In this document: positions 24,999 through 33,288 of the stretch, in pieces
How positions within the stretch are numbered: the first letter of the stretch is position 1
Layout of the letters: every line of letters begins with the position of its first letter
Source: Perlabentimonas sp034003245
GTDB lineage: Bacteria; Bacteroidota; Bacteroidia; Bacteroidales; Tenuifilaceae
Reading direction: 5' to 3'
Length of the DNA stretch: 64,000 nt
NCBI GenBank assembly: GCA_034003245.1
Contig: JAVEYY010000011.1
Location: forward strand, 1-64,000
Translations under genes and position numbers: made by a program
The notes under the pieces: generated by a model
Told to the model about the DNA's origin: nothing
Seen by the model: only the letters and a program-made list of their open reading frames with translations
Databases searched by the model: none

Positions 24999-25871
24999 AT
25001 GAAAAGAATAATTGCATTTTTTCTTATTGCAATCCCGTTGTGGAGCATTGCCCAGCAACAGGAAACCAAAACCCCGATAACTGTAACAGAGCTAGGACAA
25101 GGTGTTCATAGGCTATTCGTGAACAATGCGGTGAGCGTAGTATCCTTCTCGGGCGATGATGGACTGTTAATTATTGACACGGGATACGAACGCACGGTAA
25201 ACGACCTTAGCGAAAAGCTTAAGGAAGTATCGGACAAACCCCTGAAGTACATTATCAACACGCATATCCACGGCGATCATACCGGTGGCAATGTGGCTCT
25301 GGGCAAGGGAGTTGATATAATTGCTCATCAAAACGTGAAGGATTACCTGAGCAAGGAGAAGAAGCAGGGCGATAGAGTTATTCCTGCTTTTCCTGAGTTT
25401 GCTCAGCCCAACATCTCCTTTACTGAGAAAATGAGTCTTAACTTTAACGACGAAACCCTTCAGCTTTTGCACCTTCCCGAGGGACATACTAGTGGTGATA
25501 TTATTATTTACTTTCCAAAAAGGAAAATTCTTGTGGTAGGCGACTTGCTCTTTGCCAACTATTTCCCCTATGTTGATGTGGGTAACGGCGGAAATCCTAT
25601 TAAGTTTTTAGCAAACGTGGACTGGATAACTAAAAATTTTCCGGCTGATGTTACTGTAGTTGGTGGTCACGGCCCCATTTACACTATCGAGGAGTACAAA
25701 AATTACCATAAAACCCTTATGGCAACCATTGAAGTTCTAAGGACTCACAAGCAGAAAGGAATGACTGCAGAGCAGATGAAAGAGGGTAAAGTACTTAAGG
25801 AGTGGGCATCGTACGGGAGTTTCTTTATAACAGAGGACAGATGGATTGACACGCTTTTCCCTTTTATGTAG
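24999..25871 (+). CDS. Exported metallo-beta-lactamase-fold hydrolase
   Basis: 290 residues with a signal peptide (about 1-18, ending SIAQQ). The dinuclear metal site is complete: HIHGDH in NTHIHGDHTGGN (about residues 87-98), a second His in LPEGHTSGD, the bridging Asp in VVGDLLF and the last His in VGGHGP. It resembles the secreted MBL hydrolases annotated only as fold members in Bacteroidota, not a known antibiotic-resistance enzyme. Substrate unknown. It is monocistronic with a clear terminator. Confidence 0.9.
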   Translation: MKRIIAFFLIAIPLWSIAQQQETKTPITVTELGQGVHRLFVNNAVSVVSFSGDDGLLIIDTGYERTVNDLSEKLKEVSDKPLKYIINTHIHGDHTGGNVALGKGVDIIAHQNVKDYLSKEKKQGDRVIPAFPEFAQPNISFTEKMSLNFNDETLQLLHLPEGHTSGDIIIYFPKRKILVVGDLLFANYFPYVDVGNGGNPIKFLANVDWITKNFPADVTVVGGHGPIYTIEEYKNYHKTLMATIEVLRTHKQKGMTAEQMKEGKVLKEWASYGSFFITEDRWIDTLFPFM

Positions 25872-25892
25872 CATGTTTAATTACCAAAACAG

Positions 25893-25924
25893 AAAAACCA
25901 TTGGCAACCCCAATGGTTTTTTTT
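25893..25924 (+). terminator. Terminator after the metallo-hydrolase
   Basis: Stem CCATTGG/CCAATGG (25898-25916) with flanking A-run and eight T, 22 bases after the stop. Confidence 0.92.
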
Positions 25925-25971
25925 GTACCTTGCAACTTGTTGATCGTTTAGGTAAATTAAACTAATTGTAT

Positions 25972-28119
25972 ATGAAAAAGATTAGCCAATCGCACATTCT
26001 AATTGTCAGTATTCTAGCCATTTTATCGCTTGGCATAATTACTTGTGGCAGGTTAAGCAGCGCTAAAGATGATATTGTTGAAAATCTGAGGCGAAAGGGA
26101 TTGGTTGTCGAGGAAATATCGGCCGAATCCTTTTACAAAGGGATAGCCCCAGCCGGTTTTGAGAAAGTTGCTGGAGCTCCCTACAAGCCCTCGTACAACG
26201 AGGAGCCCAATATTCCCGCTCAGTGCTGGATTAAGACCAGCTACGGCACGCAAAATGCATGTAAATATTGCCATACCGATTACCTGTCCACAATTGAGCA
26301 TGGCAATAACTTCCCCATATCGGACGATCAGATAACCTATAGCTTTCCGACTAAAAATCTAAATAGGATTCTTTGGCAAAATATTATTTATCCTCAAAAT
26401 ATAATCGAGAGGCTAAAATCCGAGGGAATTGAAATTCCTAAACTTGATGATGTTGACTATGTGCGGCACGACAACTGGAGCGCAACCTTTAATGTGATTC
26501 GGGGAAATGGCAACAAATCGTGGCTTAACTCAGGCTCGCCAAACGCCAACTACATTCTGTTCCCCGCGCTAAATCCAAACCATTTATACCCTTTTGTTCC
26601 AAATAACCCCACCAACAACGGAGCCAATGGCTACATTAACCCTGAGGGGTTTGTGGTTGACGAGAGCGAGAAATTAACAGGTTGGAGAGCCATTAACTTT
26701 TTCCCATACGCCATATTTACACCTCTTACCGGAAGCGTAAGCGGGATATACATCCGATTACCAGAAATTTTCATGACCCAAAATGGCCAGTTCGATATCG
26801 AAATATACAAGCAAAACCTAGATTTACTAGAAAAGAACATAAAGAACCACAGCCTTTCGCAAACCCACTTCAGTGGCGACGCCAAAAAAATTGGAACCAA
26901 AAAAGGGTTTTACCCGGTAGGAACCGAGTTTGCCCACCCACTTCACTACGTCGATCTGCTTGCCGATGGCCAAACAGGCGAAGCTGTTGACGGTGTGCTA
27001 GCCTCGGAAGGGATTCTTTATGAGTTTCCCGGAACCCGATCGAAAAGGGTTAAGGAGATTCGGTATATGTACAAGTGGAAAGAGGTAGATATAGATGATA
27101 TTGGGGATGAGGAAGGTGAGGAAGGTGAGGAAGGTGAGGAAGTGGAGTTTGGTGTGTACTATGGTAAGGAAGGTCAGGGTTGGGTTGATAATGGGGCAGG
27201 ATGGATAATTGCCGCCTTTATCGAAAACCGGCATGGCGAACTTCGCCCTCAAACCACCGAGGAGTTGGCACAGTGCATTGGTTGCCATTCCAACGTGGGA
27301 AATACCATCGATGCCGTGTGGTCGTTTCAGCGTAAGCTACCCGGGCTTGAAGGCTGGGCCGATATGAACTATGGTCAATACTTTTCCAAAAGTCCCAACC
27401 TAACCAAGCTAAAGGATTACCACTACAAGGAAACGGGCATGGGTGAGCAAGGATACTTTTACTACACCGTAGTTGGTGCCGACCTGTTTGGAGTTATGCC
27501 CGCTGAGATTAGAAAAGAGCTAACCAATTTTACAAAATCTTTTGATATCAAGAAAGAGCTAGGCATTTCGTTTGCCATTAACGAAATTCTTGATGATGAT
27601 ATTTTGAGGAGTATGGGCAAATCGGAACGCGAACCCCGCCTGTTGGCTAGGCAAAAATTGATGAGGCATTACAGCAAAAACCTTGAGTACCTCTCCTACT
27701 GCAATGCTGATGATAATTACTACATTAAGGGCGATATCTTTTACCCCACCCTCGAAACGATGAAGGCCAATATTCAGGGATACCGAAAAATTGTGCTCGA
27801 TCAGAGCTTCAACCTGGGCAAGGATGTTTTTGGAAGCGAAACCGATCATATCCCGTTTACCTTCCGCTCCGATGGAACCGTTTTAGATGAAAAATCACGA
27901 GTAATCCCTGTAGGTGAGGTTATATACAGCCGGCCATACAACAAGCAGGGAGAGGGAATAACCCCAACGGGAATAATTGAAGGCGATGCCTTTGACAAAA
28001 ACGGCAACAGGGTTGAGCACGTAACCGACGACGATAGGTTAACCGGGAGACTTTCTTTTAGCGGAACCCTCGATTTGTACTACAACCCAATTCTTAGCGG
28101 AAAGTCGATTCGGAAATAG
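25972..28119 (+). CDS. Large two-heme c-type lipoprotein of unknown function
   Basis: 715 residues. The signal carries a lipobox ending at Cys25 (IITC). Two CxxCH heme sites are visible, Cys97-His101 (CKYCH) and Cys435-His439 (CIGCH), far apart. Residues 379-390 form a glycine-acid repeat DEE(GEE)3 from tandem 9-base DNA repeats. The remainder has no domain I recognise. Heme attachment implies export by Sec and a periplasmic or outer-membrane redox role; Cys25 would anchor it to lipid. The ATG at 25972 is preferred to a TTG two codons upstream. It stands alone. Confidence 0.8.
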   Translation: MKKISQSHILIVSILAILSLGIITCGRLSSAKDDIVENLRRKGLVVEEISAESFYKGIAPAGFEKVAGAPYKPSYNEEPNIPAQCWIKTSYGTQNACKYCHTDYLSTIEHGNNFPISDDQITYSFPTKNLNRILWQNIIYPQNIIERLKSEGIEIPKLDDVDYVRHDNWSATFNVIRGNGNKSWLNSGSPNANYILFPALNPNHLYPFVPNNPTNNGANGYINPEGFVVDESEKLTGWRAINFFPYAIFTPLTGSVSGIYIRLPEIFMTQNGQFDIEIYKQNLDLLEKNIKNHSLSQTHFSGDAKKIGTKKGFYPVGTEFAHPLHYVDLLADGQTGEAVDGVLASEGILYEFPGTRSKRVKEIRYMYKWKEVDIDDIGDEEGEEGEEGEEVEFGVYYGKEGQGWVDNGAGWIIAAFIENRHGELRPQTTEELAQCIGCHSNVGNTIDAVWSFQRKLPGLEGWADMNYGQYFSKSPNLTKLKDYHYKETGMGEQGYFYYTVVGADLFGVMPAEIRKELTNFTKSFDIKKELGISFAINEILDDDILRSMGKSEREPRLLARQKLMRHYSKNLEYLSYCNADDNYYIKGDIFYPTLETMKANIQGYRKIVLDQSFNLGKDVFGSETDHIPFTFRSDGTVLDEKSRVIPVGEVIYSRPYNKQGEGITPTGIIEGDAFDKNGNRVEHVTDDDRLTGRLSFSGTLDLYYNPILSGKSIRK
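27106..27141 (+). repeat. Tandem 9-base repeat inside the heme lipoprotein gene
   Basis: Four units (GATGAGGAA then three GGTGAGGAA) in frame, encoding DEE-GEE-GEE-GEE. As the unit is a multiple of three, changes in copy number would keep the frame. Confidence 0.9.
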
Positions 28120-28140
28120 CTGGAAATACATTTACAAAGA

Positions 28141-28165
28141 AAAGGAGGCCGATTTGGCCTCCTTT
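28141..28165 (+). terminator. Terminator after the heme lipoprotein
   Basis: Perfect 10-bp stem AAAGGAGGCC/GGCCTCCTTT with a GATTT loop, 21 bases after the stop. Confidence 0.88.
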
Positions 28166-28198
28166 ATAAGTGGGCAATATTGATTACTTTTTCTTTGT

Positions 28199-28382
28199 CT
28201 ATCTACATCCAGAACCCCATGCTGCCGCACGATTGGCTACACCGGACTCGCCAAAGAACGGCTCGGTTGCATCGTATGGCAGTATCTTTTCAAGAGAAAA
28301 GGTAGTAAAAACCTTCGCTTTAAAAAACTCTACAACAAGAATGTAGCACAACGGTAAAGAATTATACACCCTAGGCAAAGCC
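28199..28382 (-). pseudogene. Possible C-terminal coding remnant of unknown origin
   Basis: On the minus strand an open frame of about 60 codons ends at TAG (28201-28199). It lacks a proper start and is closed upstream by a TAG. Translation includes LVVEFFKAKVFTTFSLEKI and ends in GVANRAAAWGSGCR, which looks protein-like but matches nothing I recognise. A hairpin CTAGGC-AAA-GCCTAG (28371-28385) overlaps its upstream end. It lies beside the toxin-immunity remnant, so it may be leftover coding sequence of the same island. Confidence 0.3.
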
Positions 28383-28393
28383 TAGAAAAATAA

Positions 28394-28420
28394 TTGGGCG
28401 CAGGTACTACCTGCGCCCAA
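28394..28420 (-). terminator. Terminator downstream of the immunity gene
   Basis: A perfect 12-bp stem TTGGGCGCAGGT/ACCTGCGCCCAA with a 3-base loop. On the minus strand it is followed by ATTATTTTT. The immunity stop is 72 bases upstream. The 372-base gap 28120-28491 also holds the lipoprotein terminator and the coding remnant. Confidence 0.85.
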
Positions 28421-28491
28421 CTTAATTAAACTTTTTGCTTACAACCTCATCCTATCGGGAGGCCTCAGCTAAACTGGAGTGTGATTATTAA

Positions 28492-29106
28492 TTAGTGTAA
28501 TCTTACTGGTTCAAATTTAACCCCTGATATATTACTTTCTTTTAGTTCTTTTACAATAGCTTCACTCACATAGATTTCTGTGGATATTTGCCAAGCAATA
28601 GAGTGTCCATGAAATACCTCATATTTACTAGTTTTAACTAATGAAAAGACGGGCTTTATTATATGACTCGTATTAGGTACAAAAAGTGTTTTTTCATTAT
28701 CTAGTGTATCTAGTTTAGTCATAAAACAAGGTACAAAATACTCACAAACAATGTCACCACATAAAACATCAACACTAATCCACTTTATCCCTTCACTACC
28801 TTTCAAATGGCTTTGAATAATTTTCATCATCTTTAATGAAACCAACGGCCATGCCAAATTATTAGGCTGATAATCAACCGGTTTGCTTTGATGCACTAAG
28901 TAACCTAGCCTTTCTAACCCCTTTTTTGAAATACGAACAGTTTCTAGCTTAAAAGTAAAGGGTAGTTTAGCTAAACCCACAACTTCAGGAACAAGTTCAT
29001 GTGCTAACTTCTTATTGCCTGACGCATATGCAACTGGTGTAGTGTCGTCATATCCAGTTGAATGGGATAACCAAAAATATTTTTTATTGTCTAAAAAGTC
29101 CACCAT
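28492..29106 (-). CDS. Imm11/DUF1629-like immunity protein
   Basis: 204 residues, cytoplasmic (no signal). The C terminus, ending EIYVSEAIVKELKESNISGVKFEPV (broken here: EIYVSEAIVKEL then KESNISGVKFEPV), resembles the DUF1629/Imm11 family, proteins that neutralise AHH-type nuclease toxins. The gene overlaps the toxin-domain frame by 16 bases, the usual toxin-then-immunity order with translational coupling. Its A/T content is higher than that of the flanking genes, in line with transfer. The family assignment is from memory and moderate. Confidence 0.6.
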   Translation of the reverse strand: MVDFLDNKKYFWLSHSTGYDDTTPVAYASGNKKLAHELVPEVVGLAKLPFTFKLETVRISKKGLERLGYLVHQSKPVDYQPNNLAWPLVSLKMMKIIQSHLKGSEGIKWISVDVLCGDIVCEYFVPCFMTKLDTLDNEKTLFVPNTSHIIKPVFSLVKTSKYEVFHGHSIAWQISTEIYVSEAIVKELKESNISGVKFEPVRLH

Positions 29107-29603
29107 ATTTTCCTTAACATTAATGGATTATTTTTAACCACTTGTTTTACATAGATATCAAACAAATCAACAAATTTACTTGGATCACCACCAGCCTCAC
29201 CTGCTGCCCTTTGCATACCTTGCAATACAAATTGATGGTATTTATTCGGATGCCTTCCAAGATGACTCATTAAATCTTTATTCCAATCCCCATCTAAATC
29301 TAAGCCAAAAGATTCGGCAATGCTTGCCATTTCACCAGTAAACACCTTATTCTTATTAGTGGCATAATGATGCATCTGGTCAGGGAGTGCATTATCAACC
29401 TTTTGCTCAATACTTACATCTGGCGACTTCTTAAACTGATTTGAAATAATCTCGGAGGCGATCATTGTGGCAAGTCCTGTAGCAGCCCTTTGCCCAAACT
29501 GCTTAAATGACACATCCTGCCATCCCTCACCGGTAATATCTACTGCCGAAGTTAATAAAATTTCGCCAGCTTTAACATATTTTGCATTGCTCCAGACACG
29601 AGG
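29091..29603 (-). pseudogene. Orphan C-terminal polymorphic-toxin domain (AHH/HNH nuclease type), truncated
   Basis: The open frame runs from about 29603 to 29091 without an ATG for its first 46 codons; only a GTG at 29513 could start the commonly predicted 140-residue form. The translation shows QMHHYATNKNKVF, then ESFGLDLDGDWNKDLM, then SHLGRHPNKYHQFVL: the histidine pattern of AHH/HNH-ENDO VII-type nuclease tails of Rhs and related toxins. The upstream part (KAGEILLTSAVDITGEGW) looks like a toxin linker. The delivery and repeat portion is missing. It is likely a displaced toxin tail kept together with its immunity gene. Confidence 0.6.
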
Positions 29604-29654
29604 TTAACGAAGCCATTACCGCTGTTGCGGTTAGAAATACAAATAGTTTTTCAT
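29572..29654 (-). pseudogene. Frameshifted lipoprotein signal remnant
   Basis: An ATG at 29654 reads only seven codons before a stop. If one A were added to the five-A run after ATG, the frame becomes MKKLFVFLTATAVMASLTSC, an almost ideal lipoprotein signal, followed by LEQCKIC and a stop. It overlaps the upstream part of the toxin fragment in another frame. This may be the broken start of a former lipoprotein or a chance junction. Confidence 0.4.
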
Positions 29655-29912
29655 AATTGAAATGGTTTTGTTTTAAAAATTAAACTTAAAGGTATTTATT
29701 CTTTGAACTAATTAAAATACACAATGAATATTTGGGGCTAACTATTTAATATTTGTTGATACCACCTAATTATTTGAAAATAAAAAAACGGTTTTATTTA
29801 TAAAACTCATTTGCGGCTGCAAAGGTTATGCCAGTAGCGTCTAAACTTTCTTAGAATAATTCTAAACAATCTTTGCCTACCGTTGTTAATAAAATAACAA
29901 ACAACAAAAACT
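29604..29912. other. A/T-rich region upstream of the doxX pseudogene
   Basis: About 310 bases between the toxin fragment and doxX. Apart from the lipoprotein signal remnant it holds A/T-rich sequence with no open frame. AATCTTTG at about 29868 is one base off the -7 consensus and may be the doxX promoter. Confidence 0.4.
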
Positions 29913-30397
29913 ATGAGATCTACAAAAATCATACTTCAAACAGCTGAGGTTTACACTACAAGATGGATGCGTCAAAACGGAGATTCTATGCTTAGAGTTA
30001 GTATTGGAATTGTATTCTTTTGGTTTGGCATCCTAAAGTTTTTCCCAGGGGTAAGTCCAGCACAGGATCTAGCCATAAGAACTATTAGTCTGCTAACCTT
30101 TGGTATACTACCAGCATCGGTTATTATCAATATGCTTGCCCTTTGGGAAGTAGTTTTGGAATTGGGTTTATAACAGGTAAATATCTAAAGGCGACTCTGC
30201 TCCTGCTCTTTGCCCAGATGCTGGGAACCTTCACGCCGGTATTCCTATTCCCCGACGAGGTGTTTACCGCAATTCCTTATGCCCCAACTCTTGAGGGACA
30301 GTACATTATTAAGAATATTGTAATTGTTAGTGCTGGTTTTGTTATTGGGGCAAAGGTGTTTGGCAATAGCCAAAAATTGAAAGCCAAAACATTGTAA
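29913..30397 (+). pseudogene. DoxX family membrane protein, frameshifted
   Basis: The first half (29913-30173) encodes GDSMLRVSIGIVFFWFGILKFFPGVSPAQDLA, a DoxX-like start with two membrane segments. It runs into a stop after the sequence goes out of frame. The second half continues in another frame (FGIGFITGKYLKATLLLLFAQMLGTFTPVF...) to 30397. Adding one T to the TTTT run near 30153 restores a continuous protein of about 160 residues with WEVVFGIGFITGKY at the join. Either a real one-base deletion or a homopolymer sequencing error. DoxX proteins are small membrane proteins linked to quinone or redox functions. Confidence 0.8.
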
Positions 30398-30618
30398 GTA
30401 TAAACTACTTTTTTGCCACAGGCAGTTATTGGCCAATTAGTATAAACCAAAAGCCTGTGGCATTCATTTTTATCAGAAGAATCTGCAAGAAGTAGCAAAA
30501 ACATATTTTTGTGTGCAAGCTGAATGGTATTGCGGCTAACAAATTGATGAAAAATAGCTCCTCAATAAAAAAATTGACATTATCTTTATCGCAAAATGGG
30601 ATTATAAAAAATTCAGGA

Positions 30619-31329
30619 ATGGCACTCGATACGATTATTGAATTTAAAAAGGCATCGATCTTTCAGAACGACAACCTGATTTTGGCCGATGTAAACCTAA
30701 AGGTTGAAAAGGGCGAGTTTATCTACCTTATTGGCAAAGTGGGCAGCGGGAAAACCAGTCTGATTAAAACCATAACCGCTGAGTTACCGCTTCGCAAAGG
30801 CGAGGGAACGGTTGTGGGTTACAACTTGGCCAAGCTCCGCACCAGCCAAATACCCTACCTTAGGCGAAAAATTGGTATCGTTTTTCAGGATTTCCAGCTG
30901 CTGACCGATAGAACTGTATTCGACAATCTCACCTTTGTGCTGCGGGCTACAGGATGGAAAAACAAGAAGGAGATGAAGCAGCGTATAGATGATGTACTGG
31001 AGAAGGTTGGCCTAAAGCATAAGGAGTACAAGATGCCGCATCAACTTTCGGGGGGAGAGCAGCAGAGGGTTGTTATTGCACGCGCGCTACTTAACAACCC
31101 CGACATAATTCTTGCCGACGAACCCACAGGAAACCTCGACCCCGAAACCTCCGACGAGATAATGCAAATTCTATTCGATATTGCAGCCACAGGCCGTGCC
31201 ATAATTATGGCCACACACAACTACAGCCTTCTCAAAAAATTCCCATCGAAAACACTAAAGTGTGAGAAAACACGATTGGAAGAAACCGAACATACCGCCG
31301 AAATTGACTTCGAAAGCCTTATGGAGTAA
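30619..31329 (+). CDS. ftsE: FtsE-like ABC transporter ATP-binding protein
   Basis: 236 residues, a single ABC ATPase. Walker A is LIGKVGSGKTSLIK (about 36-49), the Q-loop VFQDFQLL, signature LSGGEQQR, Walker B IILADEPTGNLDPE, and the switch His in MATHNYSLL. FtsE with FtsX activates cell-wall hydrolysis at division. FtsE-type start is MALDTIIEFKKASI at 30619; the upstream 36 codons are not family-like. FtsX is not adjacent, as is common in Bacteroidota. The stop directly abuts the stop of the convergent ion-channel gene. Confidence 0.85.
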   Translation: MALDTIIEFKKASIFQNDNLILADVNLKVEKGEFIYLIGKVGSGKTSLIKTITAELPLRKGEGTVVGYNLAKLRTSQIPYLRRKIGIVFQDFQLLTDRTVFDNLTFVLRATGWKNKKEMKQRIDDVLEKVGLKHKEYKMPHQLSGGEQQRVVIARALLNNPDIILADEPTGNLDPETSDEIMQILFDIAATGRAIIMATHNYSLLKKFPSKTLKCEKTRLEETEHTAEIDFESLME

Positions 31330-32157
31330 CTATATCAACTCTTTGCCACAAGTCATGCAATACTTTGCATCGGCCTGGTGCTCCGATTCCTCACAATTAG
31401 AACAAATTCGTGTTTTTATTTCTGTTCCTCGTCGCTTTGTAATCTCTGCCGATACTATGCCTGTAGGTATGGCAATAATACTATAACCCAACAGCATGAT
31501 AAATGTTGAGATGAATTTTCCCAGATCGGTTGATGGGACAATATCGCCATAGCCAACGGTTGTGAGCGTAATTACCGCCCAGTATATGCTAAGTGGTATG
31601 CTATTGAACCCGTTGTCGGCCCCCTCAACCACATACATTATGCTACCTAAGAGAAGCACCAGAACAAGGATAAAAGCCATAAAGATAAATATCTTGTGAA
31701 GACTATTCCTTAGGGCAATAAGAAGAATATTTCCCTCGTGGATAAAGTGATAGAGCTTGAGAATCCGGTAAACCCGGAGCAGCCTTAAAGCCCTTACCAC
31801 TATAAGTGGGTGAACCCCAGGCACAAGTAGTGCCATAAAAGTTGGTAGAATTGCTAACAGATCAACTACCCCAAAAAAACTCACCACATATTTCCGGGGT
31901 TCAGGGCTACAGATAATCCGAACAATATACTCTGCAAGAAAAAGTATGGTAAGTATCCACTCCGCAGCCAAAAGATAGTTTCCATAGCTAACTCTAACCT
32001 CGGCTATGCTCTCGAGCATTACAACACCAACACTTATAAGAATGAGGACAAGAAGCAGCTCATCGAAAAGTTTTCCGTAATATGTGTCGGCTTTAAAGAT
32101 AATCTCGTAGAGATTTCTTTTCCACTCAGGCTGGCAATGGTTATTCTCTTTCTGCAT
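31330..32157 (-). CDS. Voltage-gated-type potassium channel with a C-terminal zinc ribbon
   Basis: 275 residues, a six-helix ion-channel subunit. The S4-like helix RALRLLRVYRILKLY (about 122-136) has regularly spaced Arg. The pore helix leads to the selectivity filter TVGYGD (about 199-204), specific for K+. Residues 252-270 carry a CxxC...CxxC zinc ribbon (Cys252, Cys255, Cys267, Cys270), which is unusual for this type. It presumably conducts K+ across the inner membrane. The ATG at 32157 gives a 30-residue cytoplasmic N terminus. Confidence 0.92.
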   Translation of the reverse strand: MQKENNHCQPEWKRNLYEIIFKADTYYGKLFDELLLVLILISVGVVMLESIAEVRVSYGNYLLAAEWILTILFLAEYIVRIICSPEPRKYVVSFFGVVDLLAILPTFMALLVPGVHPLIVVRALRLLRVYRILKLYHFIHEGNILLIALRNSLHKIFIFMAFILVLVLLLGSIMYVVEGADNGFNSIPLSIYWAVITLTTVGYGDIVPSTDLGKFISTFIMLLGYSIIAIPTGIVSAEITKRRGTEIKTRICSNCEESEHQADAKYCMTCGKELI

Positions 32158-32190
32158 TGCATTAATTGGAATTACATAAATAATTTATCG

Positions 32191-33288
32191 CTATACAAAA
32201 GCGCAGTCGCCATCACCCTCAATAAAACTACTACCCTTTCCCATAAAATCAAAAACTTTCTGGGTTACAAAAAACTTACGCTCCTGCTCAATTGACAAAA
32301 GCCCAAAGGGCTTTAAGGATTTTAATGATTTACCAACAGCCTGGTGGAAAGTGGTTACACGAGCACAACGCATGGCAAATGCTTGCTTTAGAAGAACCCT
32401 AGCAAACAGCCTCGCCTCTTCATCGGGGCACATAATGTAGGGAGTGGTAAGGAATCCATCGGTATAGTTGGTGATAATAAAACCAAGCAGTTTGCCGTTG
32501 CGGAAGACCTTAGTAATTATCTGCTCAAATCGATTGGGTGATGAGGAAAAATAGAACTTTTCGCCCACCCTATCGCCCAATGGCGATGATACAAGCCACG
32601 GAAAATCGAAAATCCACTTTAGTTCGGTTCCCGAACGTTGCGATGGAGTTTTTTTCATAATGCTTTGAAACAACCTTACGACCTCATCATCGGGGAAATT
32701 TGAATACTCCAATGAAACGTCCTTAATCTCAATCATTCGATTTAAAAGCGGGAGTGGATTAAAAACCGAAAGCAAAAAATCGAACAGAACCCAAACTGGT
32801 TTTAGATGCTTAAAAAAATCTCCTTTTGGGGGAAGAATTCTTGCCAAACAAGGTTTTAGGTATATTCGAATTCCTTGTAGATTATTAACCTCAACAAACT
32901 GCTTGGTTTTGTCGATTACAGATTTTGAATTAGGAGTAAAATTGGTGCTCAGAACTCTACCATCCCAATCGTCCAACACTGCCTGCAGCATAGTGGATGC
33001 TATGCCCTTTCGCCTGTGTTTGGTATCGACCCACACACCGCTGAGCCAGCAAACCCTATGGGCATCACCATTTGCAAAAATTACATCAGGCAGTACAATT
33101 CTATACCCAACTAGTCGCTCATCAAGATAGGCCAAGTATAATACAATATCGGTAGCCATACAACGGGGATTTGCTGCATACGACTTTGCCCGATGCCGAC
33201 TAATGGGTATAACGCTCCACTGCGGATAGGATGGATCGGAAACTAAAGAGTTAAGTTCAGAAACTGGTATGCGTTTAATGCTAATCAT
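32191..33288 (-). CDS. GNAT-family acetyltransferase, extended
   Basis: 365 residues. The GNAT acyl-CoA-binding motif is clear: WLSGVWVDTKHRRKGIASTMLQAV (about 84-107; motif A RRKGIA). The C-terminal half (about 170-365) is not a recognisable domain and may be a second degenerate GNAT fold. No membrane segment or signal, so probably cytoplasmic. Its ATG overlaps the upstream deacetylase stop by 4 bases, placing it last in the four-gene cluster. The acyl acceptor, probably an amino sugar, is inferred from context. Confidence 0.8.
   Translation of the reverse strand: MISIKRIPVSELNSLVSDPSYPQWSVIPISRHRAKSYAANPRCMATDIVLYLAYLDERLVGYRIVLPDVIFANGDAHRVCWLSGVWVDTKHRRKGIASTMLQAVLDDWDGRVLSTNFTPNSKSVIDKTKQFVEVNNLQGIRIYLKPCLARILPPKGDFFKHLKPVWVLFDFLLSVFNPLPLLNRMIEIKDVSLEYSNFPDDEVVRLFQSIMKKTPSQRSGTELKWIFDFPWLVSSPLGDRVGEKFYFSSSPNRFEQIITKVFRNGKLLGFIITNYTDGFLTTPYIMCPDEEARLFARVLLKQAFAMRCARVTTFHQAVGKSLKSLKPFGLLSIEQERKFFVTQKVFDFMGKGSSFIEGDGDCAFV

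Noticed and set aside
24999..25871. Calling the metallo-hydrolase a carbapenemase
   Set aside because: The HxHxDH fold site is shared by many non-lactamases; no feature specific to resistance enzymes is visible.
26998..27288. A minus-strand open frame across the glycine-acid repeat
   Set aside because: It is opposite a well-supported lipoprotein gene and its LTFLTFLTF run is only the complement of the GGTGAGGAA repeat.
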